DNA of 64,000 nucleotides from Bacillota bacterium (GCA_023416585.1 JAEZHM010000074.1:16727-80726); one strand, 5' to 3'; shown: positions 1 to 9,060, counted from the stretch's first letter. Notes: generated by a model not told the origin, from the sequence alone. Numbers and translations are program-made.

Positions 1-657
1 GGCCCTCTTGTCACTTTTAGCCCCGGTGGCTATGAGTTGCAGCTCTCTGCATCCTACCAAAATTCAGCAGAGTTTTCTTTCCGCACACGCAATGGTGATA
101 ATGTCACATTTAACCCGTGGCGTAGGATATTCCATAACGGGGATGTTATACCAGTTGCAAACGGCGGAACAGGTAGGACCGATGGAAGGGCCTATTCCCT
201 TATGGCTAATGGGAACCATATCAATTTCAACTGGGCAGGACAGGGCGGACAGCCACCGTGGCTATGGGGTGGCTCAGACGGCACGAACATGTATGTGTAT
301 AACCCATCCAACTTCAACGTAAGTGGCGCAGCATGGCTTAATGGGAATACTACTATTGTATATGGCATGAATGGGCTTAATTATTATAATGCTTATGAAT
401 ATGCTGGCAATGGTGGGAACAACTATGCCCCTTATACCGAATATTGGCACACTTTACGAATGAATCATCCGAATAGTGCTGGATATGTTGTCGATTTGAA
501 ATTCCCCTTCCACCAGGATGGGAATATTCATTATCGGAGGATAGTAAGCGGTATTGATACTGGTTGGGTGAGGCTTTATGACAACAAGAACATCACAAAG
601 GGTACTGCCGCCCCCTCTGGTGGTGCTGATGGCAATTTATACATTCAGTACATTTAA
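1..657 (+). CDS. Phage tail fibre, C-terminal part (cut by window start)
   Basis: The reading frame is open from the first base, so this is the 3' end of a longer tail-fibre gene. Its start (GPLVTFSPGGYELQ...) matches the C-terminal part of the large fibre at 34686-37451, including FRTRNGDN and GGQPPWLWGGSDG. The last 80 residues (WHTLRMNHPNSAGY to DTGWVRLYDNKN) look like a pyocin-knob type domain, a common trimeric fibre tip. The role is receptor binding at the particle surface. The next gene starts 18 bases downstream, in the same order as the fibre module at 37 kb. The fibre assignment is firm; the receptor is unknown. Confidence 0.8.
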   Translation, partial: GPLVTFSPGGYELQLSASYQNSAEFSFRTRNGDNVTFNPWRRIFHNGDVIPVANGGTGRTDGRAYSLMANGNHINFNWAGQGGQPPWLWGGSDGTNMYVYNPSNFNVSGAAWLNGNTTIVYGMNGLNYYNAYEYAGNGGNNYAPYTEYWHTLRMNHPNSAGYVVDLKFPFHQDGNIHYRRIVSGIDTGWVRLYDNKNITKGTAAPSGGADGNLYIQYI

Positions 658-674
658 GGGTGGGAGTGATATAA

Positions 675-1214
675 ATGCCAACAACACAATTTCAAGTGAG
701 CGGCATCGGTGGCAACTTTGGCATAGCCAGGGATGGTACAGGCTATGTATGGACATTTAATCTTGTAAGTGGGAGTGTTATCCCTTCTTCAGGCGTTAAA
801 GTGACAAGTGCATCGTTTACTTTTTCAAACATAACAACAACAGATACGCAAAGACAAGCACGCATAGACAAAGAAAATATAGGTATGATAGCCGGTCCTT
901 TTGCGGCTTTGTCGGGCCTGGACAGTGCTCCCATGACCGTGAATTGTATAACTGATGTGAGTTATTATTCAGGTATAAACAGCATTCAGCTGCGGGTAAG
1001 AGGGAACGGAACAGGTGGTAATACAGGCCAGTGTTTTTCCATACGTGCGGCTTGTGTCATGACGCTAACAGTAAATTGGGAGTACGAAACCAGCGAATGG
1101 GTCAATGTCGGTGGTGTCTGGAAGAAGGGACTAGCCTGGGTCAATGTCGGTGGTGTCTGGAAAAGGGGTTATATGTGGGCCAATGACGGCGGTGTATGGA
1201 AAAAAGGCACATAA
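675..1214 (+). CDS. Fibre-associated protein with C-terminal W-G-G-V-W repeats
   Basis: A 179-residue protein with a ribosome binding site (gggtgggagtg) before the ATG. The first 140 residues are a beta-rich domain I do not recognise. The C-terminus has three short tandem repeats of the form WVNVGGVWKKG. The paralogous adhesins at 3788 and 37464 carry a comparable triple repeat (VWNGSAWV) at the N-terminus. It sits between a fibre end and the MKIVAG-type small protein, so it is probably a fibre-tip or fibre-adaptor protein. The function is inferred from position and repeat type only. Confidence 0.6.
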   Translation: MPTTQFQVSGIGGNFGIARDGTGYVWTFNLVSGSVIPSSGVKVTSASFTFSNITTTDTQRQARIDKENIGMIAGPFAALSGLDSAPMTVNCITDVSYYSGINSIQLRVRGNGTGGNTGQCFSIRAACVMTLTVNWEYETSEWVNVGGVWKKGLAWVNVGGVWKRGYMWANDGGVWKKGT

Positions 1215-1227
1215 AAGGAGAATGCAT

Positions 1228-1566
1228 ATGAAAATTGTTGCAGGTCAATCCACGTTGATGGCACAGGGCTTATATGGTGATTTTGTCAATTATAACGGAA
1301 CGATGGTCGACGGAATAAAGATCGTGTTGAACGAAAGTATAACACAGGTACAGGTTAATGACCTTATCACGCAACCTTGGAACATCTATGATGACAATAA
1401 CGTCCTGCAATCCACACAGCAGGGTTATAACAAACTGTATCAGCACACTGCTCTTTTTGTGCGAGTCCCTGATGTGCTGAAAGAAAATGAAGCATTGAGG
1501 GCGGCACTGGCGGCAACAGAGGCAGAACTGCAAGCGGCAAAGGCACAAATACCGACGACAAAATGA
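1228..1566 (+). CDS. Small fibre-module protein (MKIVAG family), copy 1
   Basis: A 112-residue protein. ATG 1228 is chosen because AGGAG lies 7 bases upstream; ATG 1222 in the same frame sits too close to it. It starts MKIVAGQSTLMAQ and ends in an alanine/glutamate-rich helix after the motif VPDVLKENEALRAAL, probably a short coiled coil. A close paralogue lies at 4432-4758 and a frameshifted one at 38098-38437, each directly after an adhesin gene. It is therefore a constant part of this fibre cassette, perhaps an assembly chaperone or fibre connector. I recognise no named family. Confidence 0.65.
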   Translation: MKIVAGQSTLMAQGLYGDFVNYNGTMVDGIKIVLNESITQVQVNDLITQPWNIYDDNNVLQSTQQGYNKLYQHTALFVRVPDVLKENEALRAALAATEAELQAAKAQIPTTK

Positions 1567-1582
1567 TGAGGAGGAAAAGGTT

Positions 1583-1825
1583 ATGATTCTTGACAACGAA
1601 CAACAGCGGGGTTTACTCATGCAGATAATCAATGCGGCGCCGATCAGCGGTCCGTATCAGCAGGTCAGGGTAGTCATGGCGGACATTGATGGGTTGATCG
1701 TGGCGATAGCCAATGCGCAGATAGCACCGCCTAAAGGCGGGGCAGCCACTGAAAATGCCAAGCCCAATCCGTCGGGAAAAGTAAACGTAGAAGGAAAAAA
1801 CGAAAAGGAATCGGCCACAATCTAA
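1583..1825 (+). CDS. Small fibre-module protein of unknown function
   Basis: An 80-residue protein starting at ATG 1583 behind a strong AGGAGG. Its first 50 residues (EQQRGLLMQIINAAPISGPYQQ...) match the 54-residue protein at 38452-38616 (EQKELLLDIIQAAPWNGNYQQ...), which precedes the endolysin in the other phage cluster. The C-terminal 30 residues are lysine/asparagine-rich and likely disordered. It closes the fibre cassette. No function can be assigned; its retention in both clusters suggests a role in fibre assembly or lysis timing. Confidence 0.6.
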   Translation: MILDNEQQRGLLMQIINAAPISGPYQQVRVVMADIDGLIVAIANAQIAPPKGGAATENAKPNPSGKVNVEGKNEKESATI

Positions 1826-1908
1826 TACCATGTTGGACTACTTAAAGGAAGACGCGAAAGCTCCTTCCTTTTTTACTGCACTTTTTCACAGATAAGGGGG
1901 AAAGCGAT

Positions 1909-2209
1909 ATGGCCCAGCAACAGTTACAGAGGCAAATCGTCCTATCCGGGCGGATTGATTCATCTTTTGGACCATTGGCCCGAGGCATTAGATGGGCTTG
2001 CAAACCTGACTATCGCCATGGTATCCGGAATCAACCAGGTGAGCCAGCCAGTTTTGAAAATCGAGAAGGATGTTACGAAGCTGTATGCTGGGTTTGATGA
2101 CGCCATACGGTACATCCATGCGGTATCAAGCCTCACGGAACAGCAGCTTGTTGACGTGGAAAAGGCGGCAAGGAATGCCGGGAAAACAACTGGTATTCGG
2201 CTATGTTGA
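1909..2209 (+). pseudogene. Decayed tape-measure protein, 5' fragment
   Basis: ATG 1909 follows a good ribosome binding site (aaggggg). The first frame gives MAQQQLQRQIVLSGRIDSSF, then coding potential moves to the frame open from 1955, so there is a frameshift near 1975. The second frame contains GFDDAIRYIHAVSSLTEQQL followed by KAARNAGKTT. This matches the N-terminal signature of TP901/PhageMin_Tail tape-measure proteins (F-D-D-A...V-x-A-x-S...A-x-x-x-G-x-T-T). It stops at 2209, far short of a full tape measure. It is the only visible N-terminal tape-measure piece; C-terminal pieces lie at 7357-7678 and about 9360-9695, so the original gene appears to have been split. Confidence 0.65.
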
Positions 2210-2385
2210 TGCCACCTTATACAAAACGGAACTGTATCCTATCACGTGCAGTTCATGGAATAATGACGTTGGTAGAGGGGCATAACACGCTGCCTCAGAT
2301 GGCTCTGCTGGAACATGAGGGCACATATGTTACACATCTTTTGCTGTTGTGATATATTGCAGGGCAGCATGGACCGGAACTTATA

Positions 2386-2456
2386 CGGATCTATCATGTA
2401 CAGTGCGCAGTATGGTCTGTGGTGTTTTTTCGCGTTTGACAATTATCCATCCCCAT
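2386..2456. repeat. Non-coding repeat, copy 1 (pairs with 5281-5354)
   Basis: This 71-base stretch aligns with 5281-5354, sharing GATCTATCATG, GTGCG, GTGG, TGACAAT and TCCCCAT in the same order and spacing. In the second copy this segment is the right part of a MITE-like element with inverted ends. Here the left end is too degraded to see clearly. The rest of 2210-2516 shows no gene. Confidence 0.5.
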
Positions 2457-2516
2457 TTTAGATGAGGATACAATAGGCGGCGGAAAATATGCACAACACG
2501 GAACCGCAAAGACCCT

Positions 2517-3775
2517 ATGGCGGAACTGTTGATTAGGGCGTAATCGTCAGCGTTGCCCAGGACTGGGCCAGGGTATTAAGCTATACGAAACCCGGGGTCG
2601 TAACCAGGCCGCTTAAAGCCACCTTTGCAAACCCCATGCAGATTGGCTGGCAGGTATTGTATGTGGATTATGAGGATGGACACGGCGCCATCCTTTCCCA
2701 CATCCAGCCGGAGATCACACAGCATGACGGGATGCAAGGCCCCGAAGGGCCCGCAGGTCCGCAGGGAATAGCAGGGCCGACAGGACCGCAGGGAATAAAA
2801 GGGGATAAGGGAGATACGGGCGCAACCGGACCGCAAGGCGCAACCGGCGCGACAGGGCCGCAAGGGCCGCAGGGTGTAAAAGGGGACAAGGGAGATACGG
2901 GCGCGACTGGCCCGCAGGGCGCAACCGGCGCGACAGGTGCGCAAGGGATACAGGGCCCGGCAGGACACACGCCGACCATAACGGAGATCGGCGCGGTCAG
3001 CAAAACCGGGGATACAATGACCGGAACGCTGAATAACAGCGCAATGAATGGGCTTGTCATGATGCCTGCATCCGGTTAATGCTCTATTCAGTATAACAAT
3101 GGTTCTACGATGAAATGGGTTGTTGGTAAAGGCACTAATGGTATTGGAGACAACTTTGGGTGGTATTATGCTCCTGCCGGCGGCAACAAGATGACGTTAA
3201 GCACGGGCGGAGACTTAACCCTTTCCAGCGGTACATTTACTACGAATCTCAATAGCAGATACTATTCGGTAGGATGCGGCAACACTTTTTATGCTCACCA
3301 TAACACAAATGCCGATTATGGGCATTGGTTTAATAAAGACGTTCGCGTTGCCGGAAATTTGTATGCGGGAGCTAATTATGATCAGTTGGTATTGAATTTG
3401 GGGAATTATACCTCCTATTGTGCAACGTCAGGCCATACACATAATTATGCAGGTTCGGGTTCTGCCGGCGGGAATGCCAATGCTGCAAACAAACTGGCTG
3501 TCACAACAGATTTCGTTCCATACACCGCATTAGTCAATATTACGTCAGGTGATTATGCCGGATTCAATGGTTGGGCGTCCCATCTTCATTTCAACCATGG
3601 GGAAAGCAGCTTCTATCAGGATTTCATGATGCCATATTGGGGTGCGCCCCAGTATAGCCGCCTGGAAGGTGGTACTTTCCGTGGTCCGTTCACATTGCTT
3701 TCCACAGAAAATACTGCCTTTGGCGCATCTCCTCCTACCGCATCTTTTGTTGGACAAGTCTTTCATAAGACATAG
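2517..3775 (+). pseudogene. Collagen-like tail fibre, broken by a frameshift and an in-frame TAA
   Basis: ATG 2517 opens MAELLIRA, then a one-base shift near 2541 is needed to continue (VIVSVAQDWARVLSY...). The frame then stays open through a collagen-like stretch of G-P-Q-G and G-A-T-G-P triplets (about 2730-2965). A TAA at 3077-3079 interrupts it. The same frame resumes immediately and stays open to 3775, with the fibre motif NADYGHWFNKDV and a C-terminal FGASPPTASFVGQVFHKT. The same C-terminal pattern ends the fibre at 34686-37451. Either the gene is dead or the two breaks are sequence errors. If intact it would be a trimeric adhesive fibre with a collagen shaft. Confidence 0.75.
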
Positions 3776-3787
3776 TGAGGTGGTGAT

Positions 3788-4420
3788 ATGTCAGTACAGA
3801 AAAACCTTGTGTGGAATGGGTCGGCGTGGGTTGAATTTGTATCCCAGGTATGGAATGGATCGGCATGGGTGAATTCACATGATACCGTATGGAATGGCAG
3901 CAGTTGGATTCAGATTCCCAACTGGCAAGCTGCCGGTCCCTATCCGGCAGTTGCCATGACCTCCCCGACCGCCCCCGCTCCTTATCAGTGTTCATCCTCT
4001 ACAAACTATAACACTGGAACTTATAGGGAGTGGAGAGCTTTTAATCAAACCAATGCAAATGACTACTGCTGGCTATCCGGCAATAACGATACCGCGCCCT
4101 GGATCAGACTGTATATGGGCGGTGTTGCCTTGCGGAATATTTACATTCTGCTGACTAACCGTAACAGTTCTGCTGTCAATGGCATCTATGCCGCGAATAT
4201 TCAGGGCAGCAACGACGGGGCCAACTGGGCAACCATCGGGAGTATATCGGGCCGGAACGGGGATACGTCAAATCTTCAAACCGCTCATTACTGCTGGAAC
4301 AGTGATGATACTTATACCTGGGTCAGATTGTGCCCCACGGATTGGCGCAACCGGACAAGCGGCTCAAACAACTATGTCGCCGTGGGCGAACTGGCAATAT
4401 ACGGGCAAATCGCAGCATAA
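3788..4420 (+). CDS. Adhesin with WNGSAW repeats and F5/8 (discoidin)-like domain, copy 1
   Basis: A 210-residue protein; ATG 3788 follows gaggtggtgat. Residues 1-40 hold three tandem repeats of the form VWNGSAWV. Residues 60-210 look like an F5/8 type C (discoidin, CBM32-like) fold: WRAFNQTNANDYCW, APWIRLYMGG, NIQGSNDGANWATIG and a final VGELAIYGQI. Such domains usually bind glycans. It lies 12 bases after the broken collagen fibre and is closely paralogous to 37464-38084. The probable role is glycan recognition at the fibre tip. The domain call rests on pattern, not on a search. Confidence 0.7.
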   Translation: MSVQKNLVWNGSAWVEFVSQVWNGSAWVNSHDTVWNGSSWIQIPNWQAAGPYPAVAMTSPTAPAPYQCSSSTNYNTGTYREWRAFNQTNANDYCWLSGNNDTAPWIRLYMGGVALRNIYILLTNRNSSAVNGIYAANIQGSNDGANWATIGSISGRNGDTSNLQTAHYCWNSDDTYTWVRLCPTDWRNRTSGSNNYVAVGELAIYGQIAA

Positions 4421-4431
4421 GGAGGATTCAC

Positions 4432-4758
4432 ATGAAGATCGTCGCAGGGGCTTCCACCATTGATGCCACCCCCATGCAAAATGGAACTGTTTCCTATAAC
4501 GGGCAGATTGTGGAAAGCATGTCCTTAATTATGGACGGTGCATTTACGCAAGAGCAGATTGACGACCTTGTAAACAATTCATGGCAGGAATACGCGCAAG
4601 ACGATACCCCGATGGCATTGGTAGAAGGGTATACCACGCTGCTTCAATCTACGCTTGTTTTCCTTCGCATTCCAGATATCATGAAAGAGAATAAGGCATT
4701 AAGGGCTGAACTTACCGCGCTCCAGGAGGCAATGGCCAAATTACAGGGCGGGCAGTAA
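4432..4758 (+). CDS. Small fibre-module protein (MKIVAG family), copy 2
   Basis: A 108-residue protein. ATG 4432 is 11 bases after the adhesin stop, with AGGAGG upstream. It starts MKIVAGASTIDATPMQ and shares with copy 1 the segment LVFLRIPDIMKENKALRAEL leading into a short C-terminal coiled coil. Its position after the discoidin-like adhesin is the same as in the 37-38 kb module. It is intact here, whereas the copy at 38098 is frameshifted. The function is unknown, probably fibre assembly or attachment. Confidence 0.65.
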   Translation: MKIVAGASTIDATPMQNGTVSYNGQIVESMSLIMDGAFTQEQIDDLVNNSWQEYAQDDTPMALVEGYTTLLQSTLVFLRIPDIMKENKALRAELTALQEAMAKLQGGQ

Positions 4759-4819
4759 GCAAGAAAAAGCACAATAACCAACCTCGCGAATAAGGGACAA
4801 AGCAAAGCAGACTGGCGCG

Positions 4820-5185
4820 ATGGCGGATTCCCTGACCATCAGCCTGCCCCGGGATATCACAGAGGAACAATTGACCACTCTCATGGAAAACGTGTAAAAG
4901 TTGTACGACGATAACAGTGGTCTAAACGGTGTGCATACCGGTTGCAATGATGTGATGAGCTTCAAGGTCACGTTCCTGACGCTTACAGATCCTGCCAAAC
5001 TGCTGATGCAGCTTCAAAAAGCGGCCGACGAGATTACCGAAGCCAGGAAACAGGCCGAGGACAGGGCCAGGCAGGTGGACGCGCTGAATGAGAGCGTCGC
5101 CTTGCTGAATCGGCAGCATCAGGACACAATGAACCTGCTGAGAGAGTCGGGCAACCATGTTGAGGATCTCAAGCAAAACATATGA
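4820..5185 (+). pseudogene. Coiled-coil protein gene with an in-frame TAA
   Basis: From ATG 4820 the frame reads MADSLTISLPRDITEEQLTT... and hits TAA at 4895-4897. The same frame then stays open to 5185, including DPAKLLMQLQKAADEITEAR and a long charged heptad-like helix. Without the stop it would be one 121-residue protein. A TTG start at 4901 could express the second part, but it has no clear ribosome binding site. I do not recognise the family. It lies between the fibre cassette and the chimeric tape-measure gene, in a stretch where other genes are also broken. Confidence 0.45.
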
Positions 5186-5357
5186 CAGGGGAGCGGTTCT
5201 ACTGACACGCGAACGGTACTATACAACATATCCTTTGCGGCGGGAAGATATTACAAGAGCAGCAGGAGCTAGGAGAAAAGCGGGATCTATCATGCATGGT
5301 GCGTGGTATAGACCGTGGAATTGATTCTGCGTGTGACAATAGAACCGTCCCCATGTC
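5184..5357. repeat. MITE-like element with imperfect terminal inverted repeats
   Basis: The left end GACAGGGGAGCGGTTCTAC is nearly the reverse complement of the right end (GTGACAATAGAACCGTCCCC ATGTC). The ends match over about 27 bases with a few mismatches, enclosing about 120 bases without a gene. Ends containing GACGGTTCT...TGTCAC resemble those near REP-associated Y1 transposases in Clostridia; that is recollection, not a search. A partial relative lies at 2386-2456. Confidence 0.5.
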
Positions 5358-5500
5358 ACATTCGCTTCTTTTAGTTCAGCCAATTATGATCAGTTACGGC
5401 AAGTTACCAAGTGATTCGAAGATAAGAAACCATGCAAATGCTGTAAAGGTGTACTAAAGCATAAAAGCAAAAAGACAGTAACCGATTGGAGGGGAAATTT

Positions 5501-7678
5501 GTGATTGATGAGTCAACAAGCAAAGCCAATAATCTGAACATGATACATGAGCAGTTGAAAGAAGCAGGCTTTTCATATGAGACAACATTGGCACTGCTTC
5601 CTACTATTAAGCAGCTAAAAAGTGCTGGCTTTTCCGATGAGACATCCTTAGCATTGCTTCCCGCAATTATTGATATCGCCAACTACGGTGGTATAGATAT
5701 AATAACTGCGACAGATTCAGTTGTAGCCGAAAAAAAGAGCGTCTTATTTTTAAGCGAGAAAAAAATAGATCCTCAAGATATTTTGAATACAACCTGGAAA
5801 AAAAAGGTAGACGATGATGATGCGAAGGGCGACGAAGTATATGATAAAACATTGGATTTTTTTGGTAATGTCGCTGGTATTTTCCCGCTTGGTAATATCT
5901 TCAATGCTGCTAGAGATGGAGTAGAATTAATTGCCGCGATTAGTAATAATTCTATTGAAGAAAGAGATAGACAAATACGTGAATATACAGATATGATGTA
6001 TGGAAATAACACCTTTATGACTGAATACCCTCCAGAAGAACTCACCACGGAAGGTGTTTTCGAAGTGTTTTATAAATTATCAAGCCTTGGTTATCTAACC
6101 AGCATTAATTCACTAAATGAAAATATATTCAGTGGTCATGTAAATAAAAAAGAATTTGAGCCGCAACAACAAGATGCATTGAAGCAGCTAGCAGCTTACA
6201 TGACGCTAAATGCATTTTCTATGTTAGGCTATAGCCATGCTGCAGAGCTATATTTGACGAAAGATTATTCCTCGGCAACAAAGAAAGACGCTATAGATTG
6301 GATAGGTTATTATGAACATTTCATCCAAACGAGGACGGCCGGAGATGATCTATTTAAAGCAATTGATGAAGCTTTTCGCGATGATAAAATAATAGATGCA
6401 AGTGAAAGGCTTAATATCCGCGGAAAAATGATAGCACTAAATTCTGCTGTTATAGATCTTCAACCAGGCACATATAAAAATACGGATACAGAACTTCAAC
6501 TTAATGGCGATATAGATTACAAAAAAGAAATGGAAGGGTCTATAAGTCTTGCAATGTTTTTATCGGAAGATTCAATCATCAGTCAAATTGAAGAATACAA
6601 AGAAAGTATTGATAGCAAAAAAGGTAATGCTGGAATGTTTAGAAATGACATTATAGGAAACTTATTCGATAGTGGACATATTGCTGATGCAGAAAACGAA
6701 GAAAAAAATCGAGACGATAATAAGATCAGGAACACTGAACAAATCTACAATAATGCCAACAGATTTTTTAATGCCTATTTTCAAGATATGTATCCTAGTC
6801 TTTACAAAAAATCCGAAGCTGCTTGGAAATATATGAATACAATTGATTATATCTTCGATCCGTCATCGGACTGGACATTCAATAATAGAGAAAAGGCGAG
6901 TGATGCATATTGGTGGTGGAATTTCAATGAAAATAGTATTAACGTCGATGCTGCAGAACTCCCCTCATTTATTAAAGATTTCTTGCCGAGATACAAAAGC
7001 ATATTTTCAAGGGATTATATTGATGATGCCGTATATTTGCTCAATTCAGGAAAAGAGATGGAAGAACTTTTTGAACAATGCCAGATTATCATTGCCGCCA
7101 ATGGGTATATGGATGATTTTTCAGAATTTGGGGATAGCTTTGAATCTCAATTTGGCGCAGAAGTGGAACCATATAAACCCGAAATGTCACTTCCTCTAAG
7201 GCCTTTATTAAGCCTTTTGCTGTTGCGAGAATCACTTAATCCATTTTCCATATTTAGTAAGCAAAGACAATTAACGAATGATGAAATTGAGAAACAGCAA
7301 ATATTCCATAATAGTATGGAAAATCTCCTAGACTTATTAAAGTGGAAAAGACATGCTCAAGGCGGCCGTGCTGATGAAGTAAGTATCTTTGGAGAAGCGG
7401 GTCCGGAGTGGGCCATCCCCGAGCGGCATGATGCCAGAACGGCAGAGCTGCTAAATAGTGCTCGCGAGGCTAGCGGATTTAGCTGGACAGAGCTTATTGC
7501 AAGCACCGGCGGACTAAATGCTGGTGGAAATGTAGTGAACAACAATTTTACCTATGCACCAGTTGTTCATGCAAATGATGCTAGAGGAGTTGAACAGACG
7601 CTTAACAAAGACAAGCAATTCTTGAATGAATGGTGGGAAAAAAGGCAATGGGAGATGGCTCGTTCTCAATGGGCATAA
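5501..7678 (+). CDS. Chimeric tape-measure-like protein: AT-rich unknown N-terminal region plus tape-measure C-terminus
   Basis: A 725-residue protein. GTG 5501 is chosen because GGAGGGG lies 6 bases upstream. Residues 1 to about 615 match nothing I recognise. They are acidic, mostly helical and encoded in AT-rich DNA (for example 35% GC over 6661-6720, against 50% over 11101-11160). They include two near-copies of a motif ending in TLALLPTIKQLKSAGFS/SLALLPAI (residues 20-60) and a hydrophobic stretch near 615-640 of the DNA-equivalent C-terminal boundary region (LRPLLSLLLLRESL). Residues about 620-725 are a typical tape-measure C-terminus: GGRADEVSIFGEAGPEWAIP, then a conserved tail ending RSQWA. 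The same tail is repeated in a broken copy near 9360-9695. It precedes tail protein X, as a tape measure should. It may be a functional tape measure, a cargo fused to the tape-measure end, or a recombination product. Confidence 0.55.
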   Translation: MIDESTSKANNLNMIHEQLKEAGFSYETTLALLPTIKQLKSAGFSDETSLALLPAIIDIANYGGIDIITATDSVVAEKKSVLFLSEKKIDPQDILNTTWKKKVDDDDAKGDEVYDKTLDFFGNVAGIFPLGNIFNAARDGVELIAAISNNSIEERDRQIREYTDMMYGNNTFMTEYPPEELTTEGVFEVFYKLSSLGYLTSINSLNENIFSGHVNKKEFEPQQQDALKQLAAYMTLNAFSMLGYSHAAELYLTKDYSSATKKDAIDWIGYYEHFIQTRTAGDDLFKAIDEAFRDDKIIDASERLNIRGKMIALNSAVIDLQPGTYKNTDTELQLNGDIDYKKEMEGSISLAMFLSEDSIISQIEEYKESIDSKKGNAGMFRNDIIGNLFDSGHIADAENEEKNRDDNKIRNTEQIYNNANRFFNAYFQDMYPSLYKKSEAAWKYMNTIDYIFDPSSDWTFNNREKASDAYWWWNFNENSINVDAAELPSFIKDFLPRYKSIFSRDYIDDAVYLLNSGKEMEELFEQCQIIIAANGYMDDFSEFGDSFESQFGAEVEPYKPEMSLPLRPLLSLLLLRESLNPFSIFSKQRQLTNDEIEKQQIFHNSMENLLDLLKWKRHAQGGRADEVSIFGEAGPEWAIPERHDARTAELLNSAREASGFSWTELIASTGGLNAGGNVVNNNFTYAPVVHANDARGVEQTLNKDKQFLNEWWEKRQWEMARSQWA

Positions 7679-7818
7679 TGAATAAGATGTTGTGGAATGG
7701 ATGGCATTATGGTGCCATTTAATGTCCCGTAACTTTGCTAAAACAAGAGTTATATATATCATCGGCCCCTATCTCTCACTTGATAAATCAAGACATGCAA
7801 AATGGTGTCAGCAATTAC

Positions 7819-8712
7819 CTATTGTTTAATGTTGCCCGTACCTAAACCCTCTTCAAAACATGAGATCGTCAGGCATGCATAATCATCTTCTTGCCTCTGA
7901 TCCACCGTCCCATAGAAAGTATATTCCTTTCCCGCCGCAAAGTGGACAGGCAAAACAGGAATCCAGACGCCACCACGGTACCGCTTCCCTTCTGAAATGA
8001 GAATCACATAATCGATAATGTCTCCCGTTTCAGATTCATGCGTATATTGTTTTTGGACTACGCCGGTGACACATATCCTCTCGGTTGTATGGGAACCTGA
8101 CCGTACATCTTCATATGGAAGTCTGCTATACTCACTTTTTTTAACGGATACATTAACCGAGCTTCTAAGTCTAGCATTTAAATAGTGTGCATTACCTGGG
8201 CCGCTAGATATAACAAAAACGTAGTCATTGATATTTAATGTATTGCTAAAGCCTTTACCCGAGTAATTTTCCAACCAATTTCGCGCTATTTCAGTAGCTT
8301 GGGCATAATCGCATCCCGGACTTACAGAAGCAATGGTTAATGCGGTCATGATGGGTATAAGCACGCCATCATTTTCCTCAAATACAACCTCGGTTCTAAA
8401 ACCATTACTTTCATTTTCTTCATTCATAAGATATGTAATACTGCATGTCCCATAGCTTTGTAAACTATTCGATAATGACACATCATAAATATCAAAATAT
8501 TCGCTTGACCGTTTTGTGTTTTTTTTGCTTATCAATTGCATACCGCTATTTAGCGCAATGGTCTTGTAGTTTTCCAGCATCTTTATAGCATAGGTAGATG
8601 CGGTAGCTATATTTAGACTGCCTGTAGAAGTAGTATGTAGCATATTGGCCAACCACAAACAGACGAGGAGAATACTTAAAAGCGAAGCATAGCTGGCGAT
8701 TTTCTTCTTCAA
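7819..8712 (-). CDS. Membrane-anchored or secreted protein with C-terminal OB-like domain, copy 1
   Basis: A 297-residue protein on the opposite strand to the tail genes. TTG 8712 is chosen because GGAGGG lies upstream; the product then starts MKKKIASYASLLSILLVCLW, a signal anchor. The C-terminal 90 residues (ICVTGVVQKQYTH ... EGKRYRGGV ... EYTFYGTVDQ) look like an OB-fold. The same domain ends the paralogue at 9749-10591, which occupies the equivalent place in the next duplicated unit. The DNA is AT-rich compared with the flanking tail genes, so it looks like inserted cargo (a moron). An immunity or surface-modifying role is possible but not shown. Confidence 0.65.
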   Translation of the reverse strand: MKKKIASYASLLSILLVCLWLANMLHTTSTGSLNIATASTYAIKMLENYKTIALNSGMQLISKKNTKRSSEYFDIYDVSLSNSLQSYGTCSITYLMNEENESNGFRTEVVFEENDGVLIPIMTALTIASVSPGCDYAQATEIARNWLENYSGKGFSNTLNINDYVFVISSGPGNAHYLNARLRSSVNVSVKKSEYSRLPYEDVRSGSHTTERICVTGVVQKQYTHESETGDIIDYVILISEGKRYRGGVWIPVLPVHFAAGKEYTFYGTVDQRQEDDYACLTISCFEEGLGTGNIKQ

Positions 8713-9060
8713 AGACGTACCCTCCGTATATATTTTTCTTAATAATATTATAAGTATCTGAGGAATTAATGTCAATAATTATATAATATGCCATATTGCA
8801 TGTTTATTAGATGTCATCGCAGGTCCTCAGCCATCCACTGATCAACAAATGTCATACTTCATTTATGATTACAATTTAGGGGGATTGAGTATATCATTCA
8901 TGATATAGTTTATGTGGAGAAGCATTAATAACAGCTCGCTCCTTTTTACCATTATAAGGCCAATGACATGGAGTTTGCCAAGTCCAAGAATAATAGATGA
9001 CCAGTTTTTGAAAAGACATGCGGCTTAACCATTATCGATAGGATTAAGGAGGACAAAACC

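Noticed and set aside
2668..3060. Minus-strand proline-rich protein
   Set aside because: It is the antisense reading of collagen-type GPQG codons.
2517..5185. Genetic-code change (TAA as sense)
   Set aside because: Intact genes around end normally at TAA, and frameshifts occur in the same genes, so decay explains it better.
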